Source of the DNA: Gammaproteobacteria bacterium
GTDB taxonomy: Bacteria > Pseudomonadota > Gammaproteobacteria > Steroidobacterales > Steroidobacteraceae
NCBI GenBank assembly: GCA_005877965.1
Contig: VBNP01000121.1
Coordinates: 1 to 13,985 of the forward strand
Reading direction: 5' to 3'
DNA length: 13,985 nt
Shown: one piece after another, positions 1-7,420 of the stretch
Layout: each line of letters begins with the position of its first letter
How positions within the stretch are numbered: the stretch's first letter is position 1
The notes under the pieces: generated by a model
Database searches by the model: none
The model's input: the letters and a program-made list of their open reading frames with translations, nothing else
Told to the model about the DNA's origin: nothing
Translations under genes and position numbers: made by a program

Positions 1-291
1 CCCCGGCTCGAAGGCGAGATCCACGCCCATGCCCTGAAGCGGCGTCATGATGTCGCTGAAGAGGATGGCGGCATCGAGCTCGAAGCGCCGCAGGGGCTGG
101 AGCGTCACTTCCGCGGCGAGGTCGGGCGTGCGCGTCAGCGCCTCGAAGTTGACCTTGGCCCGCAGCGCGCGGTACTCGGGCAGATAGCGCCCGGCCTGGC
201 GCATGATCCAGATGGGCCGGTACGGGACCGGCTGCCGCAAGCAGGCGGCGAGAAACGCCGGCGTCTCGGCACGCACCCCCGGTGCGCTCAC
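1..291 (-). CDS. hemE: Uroporphyrinogen decarboxylase, N-terminal part (cut by window edge)
   Basis: HemE decarboxylates the four acetate side chains of uroporphyrinogen III to give coproporphyrinogen III in the cytoplasm. Only the first 97 codons are in the window; the C-terminal part lies beyond position 1. The visible sequence has the family's N-terminal signature WIMRQAGRYLPEYR (about residues 30-43), followed by the segments EVTLQPLRRF and DAAILFSDIM, which match the start of known HemE proteins and hold the substrate-binding Arg and Asp residues. I chose the GTG at 291-289 because it overlaps the hemB stop (GTGA), as at other junctions of this operon. A second in-frame GTG at 276-274 is possible. 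Neither has a clear Shine-Dalgarno sequence, so translation probably depends on coupling to hemB. It is the last gene of the unit that can be seen. Confidence 0.95.
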   Translation of the reverse strand, partial: MSAPGVRAETPAFLAACLRQPVPYRPIWIMRQAGRYLPEYRALRAKVNFEALTRTPDLAAEVTLQPLRRFELDAAILFSDIMTPLQGMGVDLAFEPG

Positions 292-1265
292 GCGCGCAGC
301 CACTGCACCACTTGCGGTGCGAAGTAGCTGATGATCAGATCCGCGCCCGCGCGCCGGATCCCGGTGAGTGTCTCCAGCACCGCGGCGCGCTCATCGATCC
401 AGCCACGCGCCGCGGCGGCCTTGATGAGACTGAACTCCCCGGACACCTGGTACGCGACCACCGGCACCCGCACCGCGTCGCGCACCCGGCGGATGACATC
501 CAGATAGGGTCCGGCGGGCTTCACCATGACCAGATCCGCGCCCTCCTGCACGTCCAGCAGTACCTCGCGCACGGCCTCGCGCGCATTCGCCGGATCCATC
601 TGGTAGGAGCGGCGATCGCCGAATGCGGGGGCGGACTCCGCGGCCTCCCGAAACGGGCCGTAGAAAGCGGACGCGAACTTCGCCGCGTACGCGACGATCG
701 GTGTGCCGGCGTGGCCGCCCTCATCGAGGCGCGCGCGGATCGCCGCGACGCGTCCGTCCATCATGTCCGAAGGCGCCACCGCATCGGCCCCGGCCCGGGT
801 GTAGTTCAACGCCACTTCGGCGAGGGTTTGAATGGAGGAGTCGTTGTCGATCGCGCCGTTCGGGAGCACGTGGCCGCAGTGCCCGTGGTCGGTGGCGCCG
901 CACAGGCACACGTCCGCCCACACCAGCAGCTGCGGACAGGCCTCCTTGATCGCCGCGATCGCCTGTGAGGCGAGTCCCTTGGGATCGGTCGCGCTGCTCG
1001 CCCGGGCATCCTTGTGAGCGGGCGCGGCGAACAGCAGTACCGCGGGCACACCCGCCGCCGCGGCCGCCTTGGCGTCCTTCACCACCTCGTCCACCGAGAG
1101 CTGAAAGATCCCGGGCATGCTCTCGACCGCGTGGCGCACCGCGCGCCCGGGCACGACGAACAGCGGATAGATGAACGCATCGGGCGTCAGGTGAGTCTCG
1201 CGCACCATGCGGCGCCAGGCATCCGACTGGCGGGTGCGTCGCGGTCTCTCGCGAGGAAATCCCAT
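288..1265 (-). CDS. hemB: Delta-aminolevulinic acid dehydratase (porphobilinogen synthase), zinc type
   Basis: HemB condenses two 5-aminolevulinate molecules into porphobilinogen. The 325-residue product has the usual family length. The two Schiff-base lysines are visible: K196 in AAKFASAFYGPFR and K249 in VMVKPAGPYLD. The metal-site segment DVCLCGATDHGHCG carries three cysteines (C120, C122, C130), the arrangement of zinc-dependent enzymes; magnesium-type enzymes have Asp or Ala there. SYQMDPAN and YQVSGEFSLIKAAA are further family blocks. The frame stays open upstream to 1424, but that part overlaps hemD and lacks HemB similarity, so the ATG at 1265-1263 is preferred. It lies 4 bases after the hemD stop, with a weak GAGAG ribosome site inside the hemD end. 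The stop overlaps the hemE start by 4 bases. Confidence 0.96.
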   Translation of the reverse strand: MGFPRERPRRTRQSDAWRRMVRETHLTPDAFIYPLFVVPGRAVRHAVESMPGIFQLSVDEVVKDAKAAAAAGVPAVLLFAAPAHKDARASSATDPKGLASQAIAAIKEACPQLLVWADVCLCGATDHGHCGHVLPNGAIDNDSSIQTLAEVALNYTRAGADAVAPSDMMDGRVAAIRARLDEGGHAGTPIVAYAAKFASAFYGPFREAAESAPAFGDRRSYQMDPANAREAVREVLLDVQEGADLVMVKPAGPYLDVIRRVRDAVRVPVVAYQVSGEFSLIKAAAARGWIDERAAVLETLTGIRRAGADLIISYFAPQVVQWLRA

Positions 1266-1269
1266 GGTC

Positions 1270-2040
1270 TTAAGCTCTCGTTTGCAACAGGCGAAGAGTA
1301 GTGCGCGCCAGTCCCTGCAGGGTCGCCGATTCCGCCACGACCGCCGTGTGACCGCGCACGGCAAGCTCGCGGGCGGTGGTGCGCCCGATGGCCACCGCCG
1401 CGGCGCCCGACAGCAGCCGCTCAAAGTCCTCCTCTCCGAGCGCGCGTGCGAGCTCGGTCACGGCGGAGGGACTGGCAAAGGTCACCGCGCCTACGCCGTC
1501 GCGCGCGATCCAGGCACGGCAGTCCGCCACATCCAGCGCCGCGCCTTCGGTGCGGTAGGCCTCGACCTGCGTGACCTGCGCTCCGAGCTGCGTGAGCCCG
1601 GCGGCGATGGTCGGCAGGGCGCGCGAGCTCGCCGGATACAGCATCTTCACCCCCGCATCGCGCGCCGAGAAGCACGCGGCGAAGGCATCGATGAGCGCCG
1701 CCGCACTGGCCTCATCCGGCACCAGGTCCACCGGCCAGCCCCGCTGGCGCAGCACCTGCGCGGTCGCCTGGCCCACGGCCGCGATGTGCACGCCCTCGGG
1801 CGCGGCCGGCAGCCGCTCGAGCACCGCGGCGACCGCATGACGGCTGGCAAACACGATCCAGCCGAAGGACTTGACCGCGGCGAGTGCGGCGGTGAGCGGT
1901 CCCAGGTCCGCGGTCGTGACGCTCACCGCCGGCCACAGCAGCGCTCGTAACCCGAGGCTGCGCAGCTCGCGGCTCAGGGGGCCGTCGCTCGATTCGGCGC
2001 GCGTGACCACGACCGGCTTGATCTCGACCTGCGCTTTCAT
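1270..2040 (-). CDS. hemD: Uroporphyrinogen-III synthase
   Basis: HemD closes linear hydroxymethylbilane and inverts ring D to form uroporphyrinogen III. The family is poorly conserved, but the 256-residue product shows its landmarks: an N-terminal VVVTRAE start followed by a Leu-rich helix, WIVFASRHAVAAVLERL (about 61-77), IAAVGQATAQVL (about 86-97), LYPASSRALP (about 134-143), AVTFASPSAVTELA (about 185-198) and AVAIGRTTARELAVRG (about 215-230). These alternate between the two Rossmann-like lobes typical of the enzyme. The ATG overlaps the hemC stop (ATGA) and is preceded by a strong GGAGG site four bases upstream, within the hemC end. Position directly after hemC is the common bacterial arrangement and supports the call. 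Confidence 0.93.
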   Translation of the reverse strand: MKAQVEIKPVVVTRAESSDGPLSRELRSLGLRALLWPAVSVTTADLGPLTAALAAVKSFGWIVFASRHAVAAVLERLPAAPEGVHIAAVGQATAQVLRQRGWPVDLVPDEASAAALIDAFAACFSARDAGVKMLYPASSRALPTIAAGLTQLGAQVTQVEAYRTEGAALDVADCRAWIARDGVGAVTFASPSAVTELARALGEEDFERLLSGAAAVAIGRTTARELAVRGHTAVVAESATLQGLARTTLRLLQTRA

Positions 2041-3011
2041 GGCGCCTCCACGGCACGCGCCTCACGCTCGTGCGCGATGAGGGCAGCCGCGCCGCCCGCG
2101 AGCAACTCGTCCGCGATGCGCTCACCGAGCGCGGCCGCGTCTGCGCTCGAGAGCTGCACACCGGTGGGGGCGGTCGCCACAGCCCGGGCGCTCAGCTGTC
2201 GCGAGCCATCGAGCGCGCACACGCTCGCCGACAACTCCAGCGTCCCGCCACGCAGCGTGGCGAGCGCACCGAGGGGCACCTGGCAGCCGCCTTCGATCTT
2301 CCTGAGCAGGGCGCGCTCGGCGGTGCTCGCCAGGCGCGCCGCGCGATCATCGAGCGGCGTCAGCCAGCGTAAGGTGGGCGCATCCCCGCTCCGCGCACAC
2401 ACGCCGATCACCCCCTGCGACACCGCGGGCGGGAACGCCTCGGGCGCAAGATATTCGCTGACCTCGTGCGCGAGTCCCAGGCGCCTCAGTCCCGCGGCGG
2501 CGAGAATGATGGCGTCGTAGCCGCCCTCGCGCAGGCGCTTGATGCGCGTGGGCACGTTGCCGCGCAACTCCACCTGCACCGCATCGGGACGGACGCGCGC
2601 GAGAAAGGCGCGGCGTCTCAAGCTGCTGGTACCGACGCGCGCGCCACGCGGCAGTGCGGCCAGAGTCACGCCGCTGGCGCTCACGAGCGCATCGCGCGGA
2701 TCCTCGCGCGGCAGCGTCGCGGCGAGCTCGACCCCCGGCTCGATCTGCGTGGCCAGGTCCTTGAGACTATGCACCGCGACATCCACCGTGCCGGCGAGCA
2801 GTGCGCGGTCGATCTCCTTGGTAAAGAACGCACTTCCCCCCGTCTGCCACAGCGGCACATCGCTCTGCACGTCCCCTTCGGTCCTGATGTGCACCAGCTC
2901 CACGGGCGGTGCGTGCGGCTGCGCGCGCACCAGGCTCTCGACGTGCCGCGCCTGCCACAGCGCGAGCGCCGAGGCGCGGGTGCCGATACGCAGCGCGCGC
3001 ACGCCGCTCAC
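2037..3011 (-). CDS. hemC: Hydroxymethylbilane synthase (porphobilinogen deaminase)
   Basis: HemC polymerises four porphobilinogens into hydroxymethylbilane on a covalently bound dipyrromethane cofactor. The 324-residue product is near the normal length. Catalytic features are present: R12 in RIGTRASALALWQ, K84-D85 in VHSLKD, R132-R133 in GTSSLRR, R150 and R156 in LRGNVPTR, R176 in GLRRLGL, and the cofactor cysteine C243 in EGGCQVPLG. One stretch is unusual: residues 56-65 read QTGGSAFFTK, where the family has K-x-GGKG(L/A)F. That region is the flexible active-site lid. The start is GTG at 3011-3009, overlapping the response-regulator stop (GTGA), with a GAGGG ribosome site in the regulator's last codons. 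The identification is firm; the lid change may affect kinetics but leaves the catalytic residues. Confidence 0.95.
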   Translation of the reverse strand: MSGVRALRIGTRASALALWQARHVESLVRAQPHAPPVELVHIRTEGDVQSDVPLWQTGGSAFFTKEIDRALLAGTVDVAVHSLKDLATQIEPGVELAATLPREDPRDALVSASGVTLAALPRGARVGTSSLRRRAFLARVRPDAVQVELRGNVPTRIKRLREGGYDAIILAAAGLRRLGLAHEVSEYLAPEAFPPAVSQGVIGVCARSGDAPTLRWLTPLDDRAARLASTAERALLRKIEGGCQVPLGALATLRGGTLELSASVCALDGSRQLSARAVATAPTGVQLSSADAAALGERIADELLAGGAAALIAHEREARAVEAP

Positions 3012-3736
3012 GGCTCGCCCTCGGTGAGGAAGCGGTAACCGACGCCCCAGACGGTGAGGAAGTGGCGCGGCCGGGCGGGGTCTTTCTCGAAGCGCTTGCG
3101 CAGCCGCAGGATGAAGTTGTCCACGGTGCGGGTCGAGGGGAACACGTCGTAGCCCCAGACGCGCTCGAGCAGATCCTCGCGCGAGACGATCTCGCCGGCG
3201 TGCTCGGCGAGCACCTTGAGGATCATCGCCTCCTTCTCCGTGAGCTCCTGCGGCTCGCCGTTCCAGGCGCGCGCACGGAACGCGCGGAAGTCGACTTCGT
3301 TGCCGCCGAAGCGCAGTACCGCGGTGGCCGCGGTGGCGGAGGCGCTGCGGTACCAGTCCCAGCGCCGCAGGATCGCGCGCACCCGCAACAGAAACTCCTG
3401 CAGATGAAAGGGCTTGGCGAGGTAGTCATCGCCGCCGGACTCCAGGCCCCGCACCCGATCCACCGGGTCCCCGCGCGCGGTGAGAAACAGCACCGGCGTG
3501 TTGTTACCCTGCTCGCGCAGCGTGCGGCACACGCCGAAGCCGTCGATCCCCGGCAGCATCACATCGAGCACGATGAGCGCGCATCCCTGCTCGCGCAGCC
3601 ACGCGAGCGCCTGCTCGCCGTCTGCGGCCGCGCTCACCTCGTAGCCCTCGGCGCGCAGGTTCTCCATGACGCCGGCGGCGAGGTGCAGATCGTCCTCCAC
3701 CACCAGCACGCGCGTGCCAGCCGGGGTGGCGCTCAT
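3008..3736 (-). CDS. OmpR-family two-component response regulator inside the hem operon
   Basis: A 242-residue DNA-binding response regulator. The receiver domain (about residues 8-122) has the acidic pair D15-D16 in VVEDD, the phosphoacceptor D58 in LDVMLPG, T86 in FLTAR and K108 in LAKPF. A Ser/Ala/Thr-rich linker (about 130-140) leads to a winged-helix output domain (about 141-238) with the OmpR-class segments LTEKEAMILKVLAEH, SREDLLERVWGYD, the recognition helix area STRTVDNFILRLRKRF, and WGVGYRF at the end. The frame is open far upstream, but the ATG at 3736-3734 is right: it overlaps the kinase stop (ATGA) and follows an AGGGG site. Its stop overlaps the hemC start (GTGA). Its partner is surely the upstream kinase. 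Target genes are not shown by the sequence; the hem operon or its divergent neighbour are natural candidates. Confidence 0.95.
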   Translation of the reverse strand: MSATPAGTRVLVVEDDLHLAAGVMENLRAEGYEVSAAADGEQALAWLREQGCALIVLDVMLPGIDGFGVCRTLREQGNNTPVLFLTARGDPVDRVRGLESGGDDYLAKPFHLQEFLLRVRAILRRWDWYRSASATAATAVLRFGGNEVDFRAFRARAWNGEPQELTEKEAMILKVLAEHAGEIVSREDLLERVWGYDVFPSTRTVDNFILRLRKRFEKDPARPRHFLTVWGVGYRFLTEGEP

Positions 3737-4815
3737 GAGCGCTGCCCCTGCGCGGCCGGCCAGGTGAGCACGAAACGCGCGCCCAGGCCCACCCCCTCGC
3801 TGTGCGCGCTCACGCGCCCCTGCCCCAGGTGCATCAGGCGATGCACGATGAAGAGCCCGAGGCCGGTACCCAAATGGCCGCCCCCGCCGCGCGGATGCAG
3901 GCGCGTGAATCTCTCGAAGATGCGCGCGCCGTCCGCAGGGCGAAAGCCCACGCCGCTGTCGCGCACCGACAGCTCCACCTCGCCGTTGAGGGCGCGCGCG
4001 CTGAGCGCGATGCTGCCGCCGCCGAGGGGCGTCACCGCGGCGAGCGCGTTCTCCAGGATGTTGCGCACCACGACATCGAGCGCCAGCGGATCGCTCACCA
4101 CGTACAGTCCGGGCTCGATGTCGCAGGAGACGCGGATGCGTTCCTGGCGCGCACGCTCCTCCAGGTGCGCCACCACGCGCGCGACCGCCGCGCCCAGCTC
4201 CAGCGGCTCGGACTTGAACTCGACCCGGCCGCGCTCGAGTCGCGCGCTCTCGAGGATCTGCGTCACCATGGCCTCCATGCGGGCGACATCCGCCAGCATG
4301 CGATCGATGAGCGTGCGTGACTGCTCCGCTGACAGCGTGCGCAGCGCCATGGTCTCGAGCGACAGCTGCAGGCTCGCGAGCGGGGTCTTGAACTGGTGAG
4401 ACACGAGTGCGAGGAAGCTCTCCTGCTCCTCCAGCACCCGCGCCTCGGCGCGCAGCGCGCGCGCGATCACCGCGATGCAGGCCGCGAGCGCGAGCAGGAA
4501 GAACGCGCCCTCCCAGGCGTACTGGTTGTAGCGGTGGCGCACCTCGGTGCGCAGCGCCGCATCGACCTGCGGCGCGAGCGCCGCGCGCCCGTCGCTGACC
4601 ACGATCTGCGGCATCAGCTGCTGCACGTGCTGCGCACTCACCCCGGCATCGAGCAGCGCCTGCGCGGCCGCCGTCTGCTCGGCGTACGCGCCGCGCACCA
4701 CGCGCACTTTCTCCACCGCCTGCCCGCGCTGATCGAGTATCCACCAGCCGACCTGCACGACCGACACCGCCACCAGCAGCAGCGCGGTCAGCTGGAAGAC
4801 GCGCGTCGCCTTCAT
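3733..4815 (-). CDS. Membrane sensor histidine kinase inside the hem operon
   Basis: A 360-residue sensor kinase. Transmembrane helix 1 spans about residues 8-28, a short periplasmic region covers about 29-100, and helix 2 covers about 102-119. No HAMP domain separates helix 2 from the phosphoacceptor domain; only a short coiled-coil-like stretch does. The HisKA motif is SHQFKTPL with H140, a variant of the common SHELRTPL. The ATPase domain has the N box NILENAL (N256), G1 box DSGVG (D286), F box FERF and G2 box GTGLGL (316-321). The periplasmic part is Gln/Ala-rich and resembles no ligand-binding fold I can name, so the signal is unknown. The ATG overlaps the hemL stop (ATGA) after a GGGG site, and the stop overlaps the regulator start. 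This double coupling ties its production to heme enzymes. Confidence 0.95.
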   Translation of the reverse strand: MKATRVFQLTALLLVAVSVVQVGWWILDQRGQAVEKVRVVRGAYAEQTAAAQALLDAGVSAQHVQQLMPQIVVSDGRAALAPQVDAALRTEVRHRYNQYAWEGAFFLLALAACIAVIARALRAEARVLEEQESFLALVSHQFKTPLASLQLSLETMALRTLSAEQSRTLIDRMLADVARMEAMVTQILESARLERGRVEFKSEPLELGAAVARVVAHLEERARQERIRVSCDIEPGLYVVSDPLALDVVVRNILENALAAVTPLGGGSIALSARALNGEVELSVRDSGVGFRPADGARIFERFTRLHPRGGGGHLGTGLGLFIVHRLMHLGQGRVSAHSEGVGLGARFVLTWPAAQGQRS

Positions 4816-6134
4816 TCGATCCCCGCCAGTGACTCGCGCAGCGCCTGGCTAAAACGCGTGAGATCGGCACTGCCGTGCGCGAGTGACAGGAAGCAGGTCT
4901 CGTAAGCGGACGGCGGCAGGTAGATGCCGCGCTCGAGCAGGGCGTGAAACAGCGCGGCAAAGCGCGCACCCTCGCGCTCCGCCAGGGCGAGAGCGGTGCG
5001 CGGCGCGCCCGCCTCGTGCAACGACATCCAGAAGAGCGAGCCGACGCGCACCAGGTGCACGGGAAAGCTCGCCTGCGCCAGCACCGGTTTCAACAGGGCT
5101 TCGAGCTCGGCGCCGCGCGCCTCCAGGCGCTCCCACCCCGACTCGCGCTCGAGGAGCGCGAGGGTCGCGAGTCCGGCCGCCATCGCCACCGGGTTGCCCG
5201 ACAGGGTGCCGGCCTGGTAGGTGTCGCCATCGGGGGCGAGCCGCGCCATGATGCGGCGCGCGCCGCCGAACGCCCCGACCGGCATGCCGCCGCCGATCAC
5301 CTTGCCGAAGGTCGCCAGATCCGGGGCGATACGGAAGAGCTGCGCGGCGCCGCCGCGCGCCAGGCGGAATCCGGAAATCACCTCATCGAAAATGAGCAGC
5401 GCGCCGTGCTCGCTCGTGAGTTCGCGCAGGCGGGTGAGGAATTCGCGCCGCTGCGGCAGCAGGCCGTGATTGGCCGGCAGCGGCTCGATGATGAGGGCCG
5501 CGATGCGCGCACCCTCGCGCCGGAACAACTCCTCCAGCGCCGCTTCATCATCGAGCGGCAATACGCGCGTGCAGGCCGTGAACGCCTCCGGCACGCCCGC
5601 GGAGGATGGGCGGCCGAAGGTCGCGAGTCCCGAGCCCGCCGCGACCAGCAGGTGATCTGCATGACCGTGATAGCAGCCGGCGAACTTGACGATGAGGTCC
5701 CGGGCGGTGAATGCGCGCGCCACGCGGATGGCGCTCATGACCGCCTCGGTTCCCGAGGACACGAAGCGCACCTGCTCGGCGGCCGGGTAGCAGGCCACCA
5801 CCTGCTCGGCGAGCTCCACTTCCGCAGCGCACGGCGCCCCGTAGGTCATGCCGCGCGAGAGCGCCTCGGTCACGGCCGCGAGCACCGCCGGGTGCGCGTG
5901 CCCGGCGATCAGGGGACCCCAGGAGCCGACGAAGTCGAGATAAGCGCGGCCATCGGCGTCGAACACCTGCGCGCCCGCACCGCGCGCGATGAACAACGGC
6001 GTGCCGCCGACCGCGCGGAAGGCGCGCACCGGAGAATTGACGCCTCCGGGAATCACGCGGCAGGCGCGCTGGTACAGCTCGGCGGAGTGCGGATGGCGGG
6101 ACTCGCGCAGGGTGTCGGGGCGCAGCTTGCTCAT
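4812..6134 (-). CDS. hemL: Glutamate-1-semialdehyde 2,1-aminomutase
   Basis: HemL moves the amino group of glutamate-1-semialdehyde to give 5-aminolevulinate, using pyridoxal or pyridoxamine phosphate. The 440-residue product is a class-III aminotransferase fold with the family blocks PGGVNSPVRAF (29-39), the cofactor-phosphate loop SSGTEAVMSAIRVAR (126-140), the FAGCYHGHAD segment (151-160), D250 in LLIFDEVISGFR and the Schiff-base K278 in TFGKVIGGGMPVGA, then AGTLSGNPVAMAAG. All expected catalytic residues are present. The frame continues upstream through hemA, but the ATG at 6134-6132 begins the recognisable HemL sequence and has an AAGAGA ribosome site. It starts 14 bases after the hemA stop, and its own stop overlaps the kinase start by 4 bases. 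Confidence 0.97.
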   Translation of the reverse strand: MSKLRPDTLRESRHPHSAELYQRACRVIPGGVNSPVRAFRAVGGTPLFIARGAGAQVFDADGRAYLDFVGSWGPLIAGHAHPAVLAAVTEALSRGMTYGAPCAAEVELAEQVVACYPAAEQVRFVSSGTEAVMSAIRVARAFTARDLIVKFAGCYHGHADHLLVAAGSGLATFGRPSSAGVPEAFTACTRVLPLDDEAALEELFRREGARIAALIIEPLPANHGLLPQRREFLTRLRELTSEHGALLIFDEVISGFRLARGGAAQLFRIAPDLATFGKVIGGGMPVGAFGGARRIMARLAPDGDTYQAGTLSGNPVAMAAGLATLALLERESGWERLEARGAELEALLKPVLAQASFPVHLVRVGSLFWMSLHEAGAPRTALALAEREGARFAALFHALLERGIYLPPSAYETCFLSLAHGSADLTRFSQALRESLAGIE

Positions 6135-6148
6135 GAGTGTCTCTTGGA

Positions 6149-7420
6149 TCAATCGGTGCGCGCACGGCCCGTCTTGGCCGCCTCGAAGAACGCCTCCACC
6201 GCATCCGGGCCATGCACCGCGGCGGCACGCAGCCCCGCGAGCGGCAGATGCGCGAGCCGGTGCGCCACGGTGGACGCGAGCCGCTCGAGTTGTCCGCGTT
6301 GCTGACCGTCCAGTGTACGCAACTCCTGCCTGAGCGCACGCGCCACTTCCTCGGCGGCGATCTGCTCGAAGGCGCCGCGCAGGTCCGCAAGCCGCGGACC
6401 GATGGCGCGGGTTGCAAGCTCGCAGCGCAGCCTCGTCAAGCGCTCGTCGATCGCGGCGCGCACCGGCGCCAGGCGCACCAGCTCGGCGAGCCGCCGCCCC
6501 TGCGCCGCCTCGATGAGATCGCTCATGCCGACGCGCGCCACTCCGGCGCGCTGCGCGGCCGCGGGATCGACGTTGGGGGGCACGCCGAAATCGATGATCA
6601 GCGGCGCGGGTGCAGCGGCGGCCTTCAACCGCCCGAGCACCTGTGCATCGAGCACCGGCTCGCCCCCGCCCGCGGCCAGCACCAGCGCACCAAGGAGCGG
6701 CGGCTGAGCGCGGAACCGATCGAGCGGCAACGCTTCCCCGGACACGGCGCGGGCGAGCTCCTCCGCCGCCTGCGGGGTGCGATTGACGATGAGCAGCGGA
6801 ATCCTCGCCTCGTGCAGGACGGTGGCACAACGGCGCGTCATGGGCGATACGCCGAGCAACGCCACGCGCCCGGGCCGGCCGCCGAGGTGCTGCAACACGC
6901 GGTCGGCCGCCAGGTCCCCGAGGGACGGTGAGCGCACGCCGGCGCTCAGGCGGCGCATGCGCCGCGCCATTCCCAGAGCCTCACCCATGAGGCGGTCGAG
7001 CACCGGTCCGCAGGTGTGCGCCGCGCGCGAATCCTCCCACGCGCCGCGCAGCTGCGCGGCGATCTCATGCTCGCCGAGCTGCGCGGAATCGAGTCCGCAG
7101 GCGAGCAGCAGCAGGTGCTCGACCGCCGCCTCGCCGGTCCAGGCGCGCAGGATGCGCGCTGCCTCCCCGGGCTGCGGGTCGCGGCCGGTCAGAATACGGA
7201 AGACGTCCTGGCGGGAATCCCCGGCCGCCGTGCCGTCATCGGTGGTGTACACGACTTCGACACGATTGCACGTGCCGACGTAGAGAATCTCCGCGGCCTT
7301 CAGCAGCGTACGCAGCGCCGGCAGCCGCGCCGGGACCTCCGTCTTCGGCACGGCAAAGCGTGCCACCTGGTCGACGCCCGCGTGGCGATAGGACAGGCCG
7401 ACCACACCGATCTGGTGCAT
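6149..7420 (-). CDS. hemA: Glutamyl-tRNA reductase (divergent)
   Basis: HemA reduces glutamyl-tRNA to glutamate-1-semialdehyde with NADPH, the first committed and usually regulated step. The 423-residue product aligns over its length with GluTR. The N-terminal catalytic domain starts with GVVGLSYRHA and has the thioester cysteine C51 in GTCNRVEV (family STCNR) and the conserved H102 ahead of GLDSAQLGEHEI (family GLDS-x-x-LGE-x-x-I). The central domain holds LIIDFGVPPNVDP, and a helical C-terminal dimerisation domain follows. It is clearly divergent: the NADPH-domain motif GAGEM is GVSPM here (190-194). The ATG at 7420-7418 is the first plausible start, with an AGGT-type weak ribosome site. 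It is the first gene of the operon. HemL directly downstream supports the function, since the two enzymes pass an unstable intermediate. Confidence 0.9.
   Translation of the reverse strand: MHQIGVVGLSYRHAGVDQVARFAVPKTEVPARLPALRTLLKAAEILYVGTCNRVEVVYTTDDGTAAGDSRQDVFRILTGRDPQPGEAARILRAWTGEAAVEHLLLLACGLDSAQLGEHEIAAQLRGAWEDSRAAHTCGPVLDRLMGEALGMARRMRRLSAGVRSPSLGDLAADRVLQHLGGRPGRVALLGVSPMTRRCATVLHEARIPLLIVNRTPQAAEELARAVSGEALPLDRFRAQPPLLGALVLAAGGGEPVLDAQVLGRLKAAAAPAPLIIDFGVPPNVDPAAAQRAGVARVGMSDLIEAAQGRRLAELVRLAPVRAAIDERLTRLRCELATRAIGPRLADLRGAFEQIAAEEVARALRQELRTLDGQQRGQLERLASTVAHRLAHLPLAGLRAAAVHGPDAVEAFFEAAKTGRARTD

Noticed and set aside
1266..1424. Longer HemB start at 1424
   Set aside because: The added 53 residues are Arg/Cys-rich, overlap hemD and are absent from HemB proteins of normal length.
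2909..4399. 496-codon plus-strand open frame
   Set aside because: It lies opposite the response regulator, kinase and hemC, all of which have complete motifs. The product is Arg/Ala-rich, as expected from high-G+C antisense.
3737..4969. Possible fusion of an upstream domain to the response regulator in one long frame
   Set aside because: The upstream part is Arg-rich out-of-frame reading of the kinase gene. The regulator has its own ATG at 3736 with a ribosome site and ATGA overlap.
4944..6305. 453-codon plus-strand open frame
   Set aside because: It is antisense to hemL and the end of hemA and has no recognisable domain.
6135..6830. Possible N-terminal extension of HemL
   Set aside because: The extension is a shadow of hemA; HemL similarity begins exactly at the ATG at 6134.
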